Shown: one piece after another, positions 41,656 through 48,944 of the stretch | Numbering within the stretch: the stretch's first letter is position 1 | How the letters are laid out: the number at the start of each line of letters is the position of its first letter | Source of the DNA: Mycobacterium sp. 852013-51886_SCH5428379 | Lineage (GTDB): Bacteria > Actinomycetota > Actinomycetes > Mycobacteriales > Mycobacteriaceae | Length of the DNA stretch: 64,000 bases | Direction of reading: 5' to 3' | Assembly (NCBI RefSeq): GCF_001665575.1 | Contig: NZ_LZSU01000021.1 | Coordinates: forward strand, 62,001 to 126,000 | Notes under the pieces: model-generated | The model's input: only the letters and a program-made list of their open reading frames with translations | Databases searched by the model: none | What the model was told of the DNA's origin: nothing | Position numbers and translations under genes: made by a program

Positions 41656-42420
41656 ATGGCGAAATCCCGGACTCCCGCCGGATCCAAGGCGAGCAAAGCC
41701 GCCAAGGCCGAGGCGAAGGCCGCCCGCAAGGCGGCCTCCAAGCAGCGGCGCAGTCAGCTGTGGCAGGCGTTCCAGATCCAGCGCAAAGAGGACAAGCGGC
41801 TGCTGCCGTACATGATCGGCGCCTTCGTGCTGATCGTGGGCATCTCGGTGGCGGTCGGCGTGCTGATCGGCGGCTTCACGATGTACACGCTGATCCCGCT
41901 CGGGGTGATCCTGGGCCTGCTGGTCGCGTTCATCGTGTTCGGCAGGCGGGCGCAGAAGTCGGTGTACCGCAAGGCCGAGGGTCAGACCGGCGCCGCCGCC
42001 TGGGCGCTGGAGAACCTGCGCGGCCGCTGGCGGGTCACGCCCGGCGTCGCCGCGACCGGCCATTTCGACGCCGTGCACCGGGTGATCGGCCGCCCCGGCG
42101 TGATCTTCGTCGGCGAGGGCTCCCCCGCCCGGGTGAAACCGCTGCTGGCGCAAGAGAAGAAGCGCACCGCGCGACTGATCGGTGACACCCCGATCTACGA
42201 CGTCGTCGTGGGTAACGGCGAAGGCGAGGTGCCGCTGAGCAAGCTCGAGCGCCACCTGAACAAGCTGCCGGCCAACATCACCGTCAAACAGATGGACGCG
42301 CTGGAGTCGCGGCTCGTCGCGCTCGGCACCAAGGCCGGGCCGGCGGCGGCCATGCCGAAGGGGCCGCTGCCCGCGCAGGCCAAGATGCGGGGCGTGCAGC
42401 GCACCGTGCGGCGGCGCTGA
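41656..42420 (+). CDS. DUF4191 membrane protein (Rv2219 type)
   Basis: A 254-residue actinobacterial protein of unknown function. It starts with a Lys/Ala-rich tract of about 35 residues, then two membrane helices (LLPYMIGAFVLIVGISVAVG and LIPLGVILGLLVAFIVFG), then a cytoplasmic domain of about 160 residues with EGQTGAAAWALENLRGRW and PGVIFVGEGSPARVKPLLAQEKKR segments and a basic tail. It lies directly downstream of lipA in many actinobacteria, but may also be transcribed from its own leaderless promoter. Confidence 0.85.
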   Translation: MAKSRTPAGSKASKAAKAEAKAARKAASKQRRSQLWQAFQIQRKEDKRLLPYMIGAFVLIVGISVAVGVLIGGFTMYTLIPLGVILGLLVAFIVFGRRAQKSVYRKAEGQTGAAAWALENLRGRWRVTPGVAATGHFDAVHRVIGRPGVIFVGEGSPARVKPLLAQEKKRTARLIGDTPIYDVVVGNGEGEVPLSKLERHLNKLPANITVKQMDALESRLVALGTKAGPAAAMPKGPLPAQAKMRGVQRTVRRR

Positions 42421-42430
42421 GCGCCGCGGG

Positions 42431-44251
42431 ATGTGCACAGCATGTGACTGGGCACCCCATTTCACTCGATTCGGACTGAACACCTCACGTCGCTCGGCGC
42501 TGCGCGCCGCAGCGCTCGTGGTGGTCGCGGCGACGACCGCGAGCGCGTGTTCGTCGGGCCCGGATCCCGCGCCCTCTGACGGTGGGCAGGGCAGCGGCGC
42601 GGACGACGACCGCGCGGACGTCGTGTTCCACAACGGCACGGTCTACACCGGCGCGGCCGACGCGTGGGCGCAGGCGGTGGCGGTCAAGGGTGAGCGCATC
42701 GCCTACGTCGGCGACGACGCGGGCGCGATGGCGCTGGCCGGATCCGCCACCCGGGTGATCGATCTCGGCGGCAAGCTGCTGATGCCCGGGTTCGTCGAAG
42801 GGCACACCCATCCATTCCTCGGGGCGTTCCTGACGTCCGGGGTGGATCTGCAGGTGCCCACGGGCGCCGACGCACTCGCCGCAATCGAGGCCTACGCCCA
42901 AGACCACCCCACCGGACCGATCCGCGGATTCGGTTGGCGCGTCGACATGTTCGGCCCCGATGGACCCACCCGCGGCGACCTCGACCGCATCCTGCCCGAC
43001 CGCCCCGCGTTCTTCTTCGCCATCGACGGCCACAGCCTGTGGGCGAACAGCAAGGCCCTCGAGATGGCCGGCGTCACCCGCGACACCCCGGACCCCATCC
43101 CGGGGTTCAGCTACTACGCGCGCGACGAGAACGGCGAGCCCACCGGCTACGTGCTCGAGGTCAACGCAGTGCTCGGCCTGGTCGACGCCGTCGAGCCGAT
43201 CTCGCCGGAGACGATCGGCACGCTCACCGAGGAATGGCTGCCCAAAGCCTCGGCGGCGGGGATCACGTCGCTCTTCGACGCCGGCGTGCCCCCGATCGGG
43301 GACGATCAGGCGGCGATCCTGCGGCTCTACACCGACGTCGAGCAGCGCGGGCTGCTCCCGTTCCGCGTGGTCGCCTCCTATTCGGTGCGCGGGATGCCGA
43401 TCGAGGGCACGGTGGACCGGTTCAAGGCCGTCCGCGACGAGATCTCCAGCGATCTGGTGTCGGTCGACGTCGTGAAGATCGTCGGCGACGGCACCCAGGG
43501 CGGATACACCGCGTGGCTCATCGAGCCCTACGCCGACAAACCGGATTCGACGGGCGCCTCGCCATTCACCGAGGAGCAGTGGCACCGCCTGGTCGGTGAC
43601 GTCGACGCCGCGGGTTACGACGTGCACATCCACGCCTGCGGTGAGCGCACCGCACGCGTCGGCCTGGATTCGATCGAGCGGGCGATCGCAGCCAACCCGC
43701 CGCGCGACCGGCGCCACGCGATCGCGCATCTGGTCTACGTCGAGGACAGCGACGCGCCCCGGTTCGCCGAACTCGGTGTGACGGCACAGTTCTCGGCCAA
43801 CTGGATGTCGGCCGACCCGGACACGATCGAGAACATGGGCGCGCGCTACGGCGCCCCCCGTAAGGAACTGCTGTACCGGCCGCAGGCGGTGCTGAAGTCC
43901 GGCGGGCGTGTCTCGCTGGGCGCCGACTGGCCGGCCGCCGGATATTTCTCGACGTACAAACCGCTCGAGTCGATCCAGATCGGCGTGACCCGTCAGCTGG
44001 TCGGCGACCCCGGGGCCCCGGTGCTGGCTCCCGAGGACCAGCGGCTGACGGTCGAGGAGGCGGTGCACGCCAACACGCTCGGCGCGGCGTACCAGATCCG
44101 GCTCGACGACAAGGTCGGCTCACTGGAGGCGGGCAAGTTCGCGGACATGATCGTGCTCGACCGCAACATCTTCGAGATCGACCCGCACGAGATCCATGCG
44201 GCCACCATCTCGCTGACCATGATGAACGGCCAGGTCCGGCACGAGGCCTGA
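42431..44251 (+). CDS. Exported amidohydrolase family 3 (YtcJ-like) lipoprotein with Tat-type signal
   Basis: A 606-residue metal-dependent hydrolase of the amidohydrolase superfamily. After an unusual N-terminus with C-x2-C and His10 (MCTACDWAPHFTRFG), a twin-arginine motif SRRSAL (residues 19-24), a hydrophobic stretch and a lipobox TASAC (Cys40) mark it as a Tat-exported lipoprotein. The catalytic domain has GHTHPF (metal HxH), VHIHACGERT, RHAIAHLVYV and SLGADWP, and a C-terminal KFADMIVLDRNIF. The substrate is unknown (the family acts on amides, formamides and related compounds). It begins 10 bp after the DUF4191 gene. I do not recall this gene at this locus in M. tuberculosis. Confidence 0.85.
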   Translation: MCTACDWAPHFTRFGLNTSRRSALRAAALVVVAATTASACSSGPDPAPSDGGQGSGADDDRADVVFHNGTVYTGAADAWAQAVAVKGERIAYVGDDAGAMALAGSATRVIDLGGKLLMPGFVEGHTHPFLGAFLTSGVDLQVPTGADALAAIEAYAQDHPTGPIRGFGWRVDMFGPDGPTRGDLDRILPDRPAFFFAIDGHSLWANSKALEMAGVTRDTPDPIPGFSYYARDENGEPTGYVLEVNAVLGLVDAVEPISPETIGTLTEEWLPKASAAGITSLFDAGVPPIGDDQAAILRLYTDVEQRGLLPFRVVASYSVRGMPIEGTVDRFKAVRDEISSDLVSVDVVKIVGDGTQGGYTAWLIEPYADKPDSTGASPFTEEQWHRLVGDVDAAGYDVHIHACGERTARVGLDSIERAIAANPPRDRRHAIAHLVYVEDSDAPRFAELGVTAQFSANWMSADPDTIENMGARYGAPRKELLYRPQAVLKSGGRVSLGADWPAAGYFSTYKPLESIQIGVTRQLVGDPGAPVLAPEDQRLTVEEAVHANTLGAAYQIRLDDKVGSLEAGKFADMIVLDRNIFEIDPHEIHAATISLTMMNGQVRHEA

Positions 44252-44259
44252 TCATCTCC

Positions 44260-44320
44260 GCCGAACGTGAGCTCGTGCGCGAGTTTTCCCCCGAAAGTCG
44301 CGCACAACGTCACGTTCGGC
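44260..44320. terminator. Long two-part hairpin between convergent genes
   Basis: GCCGAACGTGA (44260-44270) pairs with TCACGTTCGGC (44310-44320); inside it GTGCGCGA pairs with TCGCGCAC around a loop that includes TTTTCCCCC. The stop codon of the RDD gene is in the right arm. It can serve as a terminator in both directions. Similar hairpins recur between genes in mycobacterial genomes, from memory. Confidence 0.6.
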
Positions 44321-44792
44321 GCACGACGGCGGTCTTGGTGGCCAGATCGTGCAGCCCGCGCAGATCGGCGTCGGTGAACAGCGCGGGGATCACCAGCGTG
44401 ATCAGGAGGTTGCGCCCCAGCGCACGGCCGAGCCCGACGTGCATGCGGTCGTCCATGGACACGACGGCCAGCCCCAGCACGAACTGGCCGGGCGTGAAGG
44501 TGAACAACCGCACCGAGACGACGCCGATGACGAACCAGATCAGCAGGATCGCCGTCGACATCGTCGCCACCGAGATCACTCCGACCGCCGTCGCCAGCGC
44601 GGCCAGTCCGTAGGCGATCAGCCAGTCGATGATCATGGCGCCCACCCGTCGACCGAACCGGGCGATCGATCCCGGCCCCTCGGGGGGCAGCCCGAGTCGT
44701 TGACCCGGATATTCGTTCGGTGGTTGGCCCGGGCCGCCGGGTCCGCGATTCGATTCGGGACCGGACAGCCAGGACCCGATCGCGCGGGCCAT
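44310..44792 (-). CDS. RDD family membrane protein
   Basis: A 160-residue protein with a short Gly/Pro-rich N-terminus and the RDD domain: FGRRVGAMIIDWLIAYGL (Arg, Asp, Asp signature), a second helix pair and VVSMDDRMHVGLGRALGRNLL. RDD proteins are small membrane proteins of mostly unknown function, some linked to ion exchange. ATG 44792 is used, with a TATCCT hexamer 7 bp upstream; the frame is open further (ATG at 44867) but that part overlaps the glnA1 control region. In M. tuberculosis the counterpart is Rv2219A. Confidence 0.8.
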   Translation of the reverse strand: MARAIGSWLSGPESNRGPGGPGQPPNEYPGQRLGLPPEGPGSIARFGRRVGAMIIDWLIAYGLAALATAVGVISVATMSTAILLIWFVIGVVSVRLFTFTPGQFVLGLAVVSMDDRMHVGLGRALGRNLLITLVIPALFTDADLRGLHDLATKTAVVRRT

Positions 44793-44799
44793 ACTGTCC

Positions 44800-44805
44800 A
44801 GGATA
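44800..44805 (-). promoter_or_regulatory. -10 element (TATCCT) for the leaderless RDD gene
   Basis: Minus-strand TATCCT, 7 bp, then ATG 44792; no ribosome binding site. Confidence 0.45.
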
Positions 44806-44849
44806 GGCGGGCCAGTGTCTGCGGCACCGTCGGCCGGTTCGCCATCGCC

Positions 44850-44887
44850 GTAACTTCCGCGCAACATGCGGTTGACGACCGTGCAAC
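44850..44887 (+). promoter_or_regulatory. Tandem GlnR-type operator upstream of glnA1
   Basis: The sequence reads GTAAC-n6-GCAAC-n6-TTGAC-n6-GCAAC, placing AC dinucleotides at 44853, 44864, 44875 and 44886, exactly 11 bp apart. This is the a1-b1-a2-b2 layout of actinobacterial GlnR sites (gTnAC-n6-GaAAC; AC-n9-AC in mycobacteria). A TAGCGT -10 candidate follows at 44898-44903, so the site would be centred about 40 bp upstream of transcription start, suited to activation of glnA1 under nitrogen limitation. Confidence 0.75.
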
Positions 44888-44937
44888 ATCGTGTCCCTAG
44901 CGTCAACGCGCGGGTTACCAGTAAAGGAGACAACTCA

Positions 44938-46374
44938 GTGGCAGATAAGACGGCCGACGACATCATCAAGCTGATCAAGGACGAAGCGGTCGAGTACGTC
45001 GACATTCGGTTCTGCGATCTGCCCGGCGTCGTCCAGCACTTCTCGATCCCGGCGTCAGCGTTCGACGAGAGCGTGTTCGAAGACGGGCTCGCGTTCGACG
45101 GCTCGTCGGTCCGCGGCTTCCAGTCCATCCACGAGTCGGACATGATGCTGCTGCCGGACCCCGCGACCGCGCGCATCGACCCGTTCCGGCACGCGAAGAC
45201 GCTCAACATGAACTTCTTCGTGCACGACCCCTTCACCCGGGAGGCGTACTCGCGCGACCCGCGCAACGTCGCCCGCAAGGCCGAGAACTACCTGACCAGC
45301 ACCGGCATCGCCGACACCTGCTTCTTCGGTGCCGAGGCCGAGTTCTACATCTTCGACTCGGTCACCTTCGACTCCAAGATCAACGGCACCTCCTACGAGG
45401 TGGACTCGGTCTCGGGTTGGTGGAACACCAACGAACCGTTCGAGGCCGACGGCAGCCCCAACCTCGGCTACAAGGTCCGCCCCAAGGGTGGCTACTTCCC
45501 CGTCGCGCCGTACGACCACTACGTCGACCTGCGTGACGAGATGGCCACCAACCTGCAGAACGCCGGGTTCACCCTCGAGCGCGGCCACCACGAGGTGGGC
45601 ACCGCCGGCCAGGCCGAGATCAACTACAAGTTCAACACGCTGCTGCACGCGGCCGACGATGTGCTGCTGTTCAAGTACATCATCAAGAACACGGCGTGGA
45701 AGAACGGCAAGACCGTCACCTTCATGCCCAAGCCGCTCTTCGGTGACAACGGTTCGGGTATGCACGCCCACCAGTCGCTGTGGAAGGACGGCCAGCCGCT
45801 GTTCCACGACGAGTCGGGCTACGCCGGTCTGTCGGATCTGGCCCGCCACTACATCGGCGGCATCCTGCACCACGCCCCGTCGCTGCTGGCGTTCACCAAC
45901 CCGACGGTGAACTCCTACAAGCGTCTGGTTCCGGGTTACGAGGCCCCGATCAACCTGGTGTACAGCCAGCGCAACCGCTCTGCCTGCGTCCGTATCCCGA
46001 TCACCGGCAACAACCCGAAGGCCAAGCGCCTCGAGTTCCGCTGCCCGGACAGCTCGGGTAACCCGTACCTGGCGTTCGCGGCGATGCTGATGGCCGGCAT
46101 CGACGGCATCAAGCGCAAGATCGAGCCGCTGGCGCCGGTCGACAAGGACCTCTACGAGCTGCCGCCCGACGAGGCCGCCAACATCCCGCAGGCCCCGACC
46201 TCGCTCGCCGCGGTCATCGACCGTCTCGAGGAGGACCACGAGTACCTCACCGAGGGTGGGGTGTTCACCGAGGATCTGATCGAGACCTGGATCTCCTACA
46301 AGCGGGAGAACGAGATCATGCCGATCCAGATCCGTCCGCATCCGTACGAGTTCAGCCTGTACTACGACGTGTAA
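44938..46374 (+). CDS. glnA1: Glutamine synthetase, type I-beta
   Basis: GlnA1, 478 residues, makes glutamine from glutamate, ammonia and ATP, and is the main assimilatory enzyme; in pathogenic mycobacteria it is also exported. GSI blocks seen are [12 protein letters not shown], the metal site EAEFYIFD and [12 protein letters not shown], and GMHAHQSLW. The adenylylation site is Tyr406 in [11 protein letters not shown], the target of GlnE encoded 3 kb downstream. The start is GTG 44938 with AAAGGAG upstream; the length equals the M. tuberculosis enzyme. A GlnR-type operator precedes it and a strong terminator follows. Confidence 0.97.
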   Translation: MADKTADDIIKLIKDEAVEYVDIRFCDLPGVVQHFSIPASAFDESVFEDGLAFDGSSVRGFQSIHESDMMLLPDPATARIDPFRHAKTLNMNFFVHDPFTREAYSRDPRNVARKAENYLTSTGIADTCFFGAEAEFYIFDSVTFDSKINGTSYEVDSVSGWWNTNEPFEADGSPNLGYKVRPKGGYFPVAPYDHYVDLRDEMATNLQNAGFTLERGHHEVGTAGQAEINYKFNTLLHAADDVLLFKYIIKNTAWKNGKTVTFMPKPLFGDNGSGMHAHQSLWKDGQPLFHDESGYAGLSDLARHYIGGILHHAPSLLAFTNPTVNSYKRLVPGYEAPINLVYSQRNRSACVRIPITGNNPKAKRLEFRCPDSSGNPYLAFAAMLMAGIDGIKRKIEPLAPVDKDLYELPPDEAANIPQAPTSLAAVIDRLEEDHEYLTEGGVFTEDLIETWISYKRENEIMPIQIRPHPYEFSLYYDV

Positions 46375-46390
46375 CCAGCACTGAGCGCAG

Positions 46391-46423
46391 GGGCCGGGTG
46401 GTGTTCGCACCGCCCGGCCCTTT
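46391..46423 (+). terminator. Intrinsic terminator after glnA1
   Basis: A 13-bp stem (GGGCCGGGTGGTG with CACCGCCCGGCCC, one G-T pair) closed by a TTCG tetraloop and followed by TTTCGCTT. It separates glnA1 from dtd by only 17 bp. Confidence 0.85.
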
Positions 46424-46439
46424 CGCTTGGATGGACCCC

Positions 46440-46871
46440 ATGCGGGTTCTGGTGCAGCGGGTGTCCTCGGCGAGTGTGACGGTCGACGGCGAGGTGGTCG
46501 GTGCGATCGCACCCGCCCATCAGGGACTGCTGGCACTGGTGGGTGTCACGCACACCGACGATGCCGACGTCGCGGCCAAACTCGCCGAGAAGCTCTGGCG
46601 GCTGCGCATTCTCGACGGTGAGCGCTCGGCGCATGACGAGAACGCGCCCATCCTGGTGGTAAGCCAGTTCACGCTGTACGCCAACACCGAGAAGGGCCGC
46701 AGGCCGTCGTGGAATGCCGCAGCGCCCGGCGCCGTGGCCGAACCGCTGGTCGGTGCGTTGTGCGAGGCGCTGCGCGCACTGGGCGCCGAGGTACAGACCG
46801 GTGTCTTCGGGGCGCACATGACCGTGGAACTGGTCAACGACGGTCCGGTAACGGTGCTGCTCGAGCTGTGA
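46440..46871 (+). CDS. dtd: D-aminoacyl-tRNA deacylase
   Basis: A 143-residue DTD1-type enzyme that hydrolyses D-amino acids (and glycine) wrongly attached to tRNA. The two hallmark motifs are present: SQFTLYA near residue 77, and the Gly-cisPro motif in NDGPVTV near the C-terminus, as in the [17 protein letters not shown] N-terminus of the family. ATG 46440 is the conserved start; it lies just behind the glnA1 terminator, so it probably needs its own promoter or read-through. In M. tuberculosis dtd is located elsewhere. Confidence 0.93.
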   Translation: MRVLVQRVSSASVTVDGEVVGAIAPAHQGLLALVGVTHTDDADVAAKLAEKLWRLRILDGERSAHDENAPILVVSQFTLYANTEKGRRPSWNAAAPGAVAEPLVGALCEALRALGAEVQTGVFGAHMTVELVNDGPVTVLLEL

Positions 46872-46891
46872 ACATCCTGGACACCGAAGCG

Positions 46892-46897
46892 TAAAGT
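46892..46897 (+). promoter_or_regulatory. -10 element (TAAAGT) for the leaderless DoxX gene
   Basis: TAAAGT ends 6 bp before ATG 46904, with no ribosome binding site in the 32-bp gap behind dtd. Confidence 0.45.
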
Positions 46898-46903
46898 CGG
46901 TCC

Positions 46904-47443
46904 ATGGCGACCAACTTCGACGCGCGGCTCGCGAGCTACTCCTCCCCCATCCTGAGCATCTTCCGGATCGTCTTCGGTCTGGCGTTCACCCTGCACGGCA
47001 CCATGAAAATGTTCGGTTGGCCGCTGGGCCAAGCGGTTCCGGTCGGCACCTGGCCGTACTGGTGGGCCGGGCTCATCGAACTCGTCACCGGCGTCCTCAT
47101 CACGATCGGACTGTTCACCCGCATCGCGGCGTTCATCGCCTCGGGCGAGATGGCGGTGGCCTACCTCTGGCAGCACCTGCCCACCACCTTCTGGCCCTAC
47201 GACCAGGGTATGGGCGGCAACGGCGGCGAGCCCGCGCTGCTGTACTGCTTCGGCTTCCTGGCGATCGCCGCACTCGGCGCCGGCAGCCTGTCGGTCGACG
47301 CCCGCCGGCGCGGCCGCACGCTCGCCGGCGGGGTGGGCGCCAATCGCGTCGTCACCGGGACGGCTGCCCCCGCGGGTTACGCGACGGGCCAGCCGGTTCG
47401 GCGAGGCGGGTTGTTGAGCCGGTTCCGCCGCCCGCGCTACTAG
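46904..47443 (+). CDS. DoxX family membrane protein
   Basis: A 179-residue protein with the four-helix DoxX fold: ILSIFRIVFGLAFTLHGTMKMFG, WWAGLIELVTGVLITIGLF, AAFIASGEMAVAYL and LLYCFGFLAIAALGAG, then a basic Gly-rich tail of about 50 residues. DoxX proteins include quinol oxidase subunits and, in mycobacteria, a partner of superoxide dismutase in a membrane oxidoreductase complex; this copy has no such neighbours, so the role is open. Its stop overlaps the flavin oxidoreductase gene tail-to-tail by 4 bp (CTAG). Confidence 0.85.
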   Translation: MATNFDARLASYSSPILSIFRIVFGLAFTLHGTMKMFGWPLGQAVPVGTWPYWWAGLIELVTGVLITIGLFTRIAAFIASGEMAVAYLWQHLPTTFWPYDQGMGGNGGEPALLYCFGFLAIAALGAGSLSVDARRRGRTLAGGVGANRVVTGTAAPAGYATGQPVRRGGLLSRFRRPRY

Positions 47444-48300
47444 GCGTCCAACGCGAGGTCTTTGCGGAACCGTTTCATCCCGTCGATCTTCTCAGCGACG
47501 CTCGCATCGGCACCGGTGTAGAACATCCACGGCATCGTCAGGATGTGGGTGATCCCGGCCGCCTCCGCACGGTCGTAGTCGGCGCGGACCAGCGCGTCGC
47601 TGAGCGGGGTCAGAATCGTGAAGTCATCGAGCGGAAGACCTGCGGCAGCACGCATCTCACGCACCCGGGTGGCCTTCTCGATCGCCTCGTCGGTGGAGAT
47701 CAGGTCCCCGATCCAGCCGTCGTTGCGGGCGGCGCGGCGCAGCGCGATATCCGACAGTCCGCCGGAGTAGACGGGGATGTGCGGCGGCGTCGGCTCCATC
47801 TCCAGGCGCGGGGTGGTGTAGAACTCGCCGTCGAATTCGGTCCAGCCCGGCTGCCACAGCGCGCGGAACAGCTCGATCATCTCGTCGGTGCGCTTACCCC
47901 GACGGTCGAACCGCTGACCCATCAGCGTGAATTCCTCTTCGCACCAGCCCACCCCGATGCCGAGTTCGACGCGTCCGCCGGTCAGATACGCCGCGGTGCC
48001 GATGGCCTTCGCCGCGGAATACGGGTCCCGCATCGCGGGGATGTAGACGGTGTTGACGAAGCGCAGCCGCGTGGTCACCTGCGCGAGGGTGCCGATCAGC
48101 ACCCAGGGGTCGGGCCAGTGGGTGAACGGTTGCCAGCGCCGCTGGCCGTCGGGGGTGTAGGGGTACGGCGTGGCCAGCGTCTCCAGGTTCAACACATGGT
48201 CTGGGATGCCGACGCCGTCGTAGCCGAGTTCGTCTGCGGCGCGCGCGATCTCGACGGCCTCACGGGTCTCCAGGAACGCCAGGCTGATGTAGAACTTCAT
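47440..48300 (-). CDS. LLM-class F420-dependent oxidoreductase
   Basis: A 286-residue TIM-barrel oxidoreductase of the luciferase-like monooxygenase superfamily; in mycobacteria most such proteins of this length use coenzyme F420. Supporting blocks are AADELGYDGVGIPDHVL, GGRVELGIGVGWCEEEF and GGLSDIALRRAARNDGWIGD, which form the typical cofactor pocket. The ATG at 48300 overlaps the stop of the hotdog-fold gene (ATGA), so the two proteins are coupled and may act on a common acyl or CoA-linked substrate. The substrate is unknown. Confidence 0.88.
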   Translation of the reverse strand: MKFYISLAFLETREAVEIARAADELGYDGVGIPDHVLNLETLATPYPYTPDGQRRWQPFTHWPDPWVLIGTLAQVTTRLRFVNTVYIPAMRDPYSAAKAIGTAAYLTGGRVELGIGVGWCEEEFTLMGQRFDRRGKRTDEMIELFRALWQPGWTEFDGEFYTTPRLEMEPTPPHIPVYSGGLSDIALRRAARNDGWIGDLISTDEAIEKATRVREMRAAAGLPLDDFTILTPLSDALVRADYDRAEAAGITHILTMPWMFYTGADASVAEKIDGMKRFRKDLALDA

Positions 48301-48944
48301 CCGGCGTCACGCGCCCATGCCGGCATGATGAAGACGCCGTCCGCCTCGGCGGTCACGCCGTCGGCGTCGCGCACCTCGCCGCGGGCGAACGTCTTGATGC
48401 CTTCCACGCGGTCGATCCACGCCTCGGCCCGCACCGGTCCGAGCGGGGTGCCGCGCAGGTAGCGCACCGTGATGGTGCCGGTGAACAGCGGCCGGGTCAG
48501 CCCCTCGCTGGCGGCCTCCCCCAAGATGTGGTCGAGCACCAGCGCGCAGATGCCGCCGTGCACGAGGCCGGGTGGCCCCTCGTAGGCGGCGCCGAGGGTG
48601 AACGAGCTGACCCACCGGCCGTCCGCGGTGCGTTCGATCGTCATCGGCGGGGCGATCGCATTGCCCAGTCCCACAGCGGGATTCGCCCATGCCAACGGCC
48701 GGCCGGTGGTGGCGTGCCGGACGGGTTCGGAAGAGTCACGCTGATTGCTTCGCAGCGTGTCGGTGACGGCCCGGATCGCCGCCTCGGCGTCGCGCAGCGT
48801 GGCGTCGTCGGCGCCGGTGCGGACGCCCGCGTCGACCAGCTCGCGGATCGCCTCGGTGAGTGGTTCGTGCACGGCGCGCAGCCGCTCGTATTCGTCATCA
48901 CCGATCTCCCGGAACGGGACGGTCATGCGGTTCCAGTCACTCAC
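48297..48944 (-). CDS. PaaI-type hotdog-fold thioesterase family protein
   Basis: A 215-residue protein whose C-terminal two-thirds is a PaaI-like acyl-CoA thioesterase domain: [22 protein letters not shown] contains the typical HGG motif on the hotdog helix, followed by [22 protein letters not shown]. The N-terminal 85 residues are helical ([19 protein letters not shown]) and peculiar to the mycobacterial group. It is translationally coupled to the F420 oxidoreductase downstream and overlaps the glnE stop by 8 bp, so it may be transcribed from the glnE promoter. Confidence 0.85.
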   Translation of the reverse strand: MSDWNRMTVPFREIGDDEYERLRAVHEPLTEAIRELVDAGVRTGADDATLRDAEAAIRAVTDTLRSNQRDSSEPVRHATTGRPLAWANPAVGLGNAIAPPMTIERTADGRWVSSFTLGAAYEGPPGLVHGGICALVLDHILGEAASEGLTRPLFTGTITVRYLRGTPLGPVRAEAWIDRVEGIKTFARGEVRDADGVTAEADGVFIMPAWARDAG

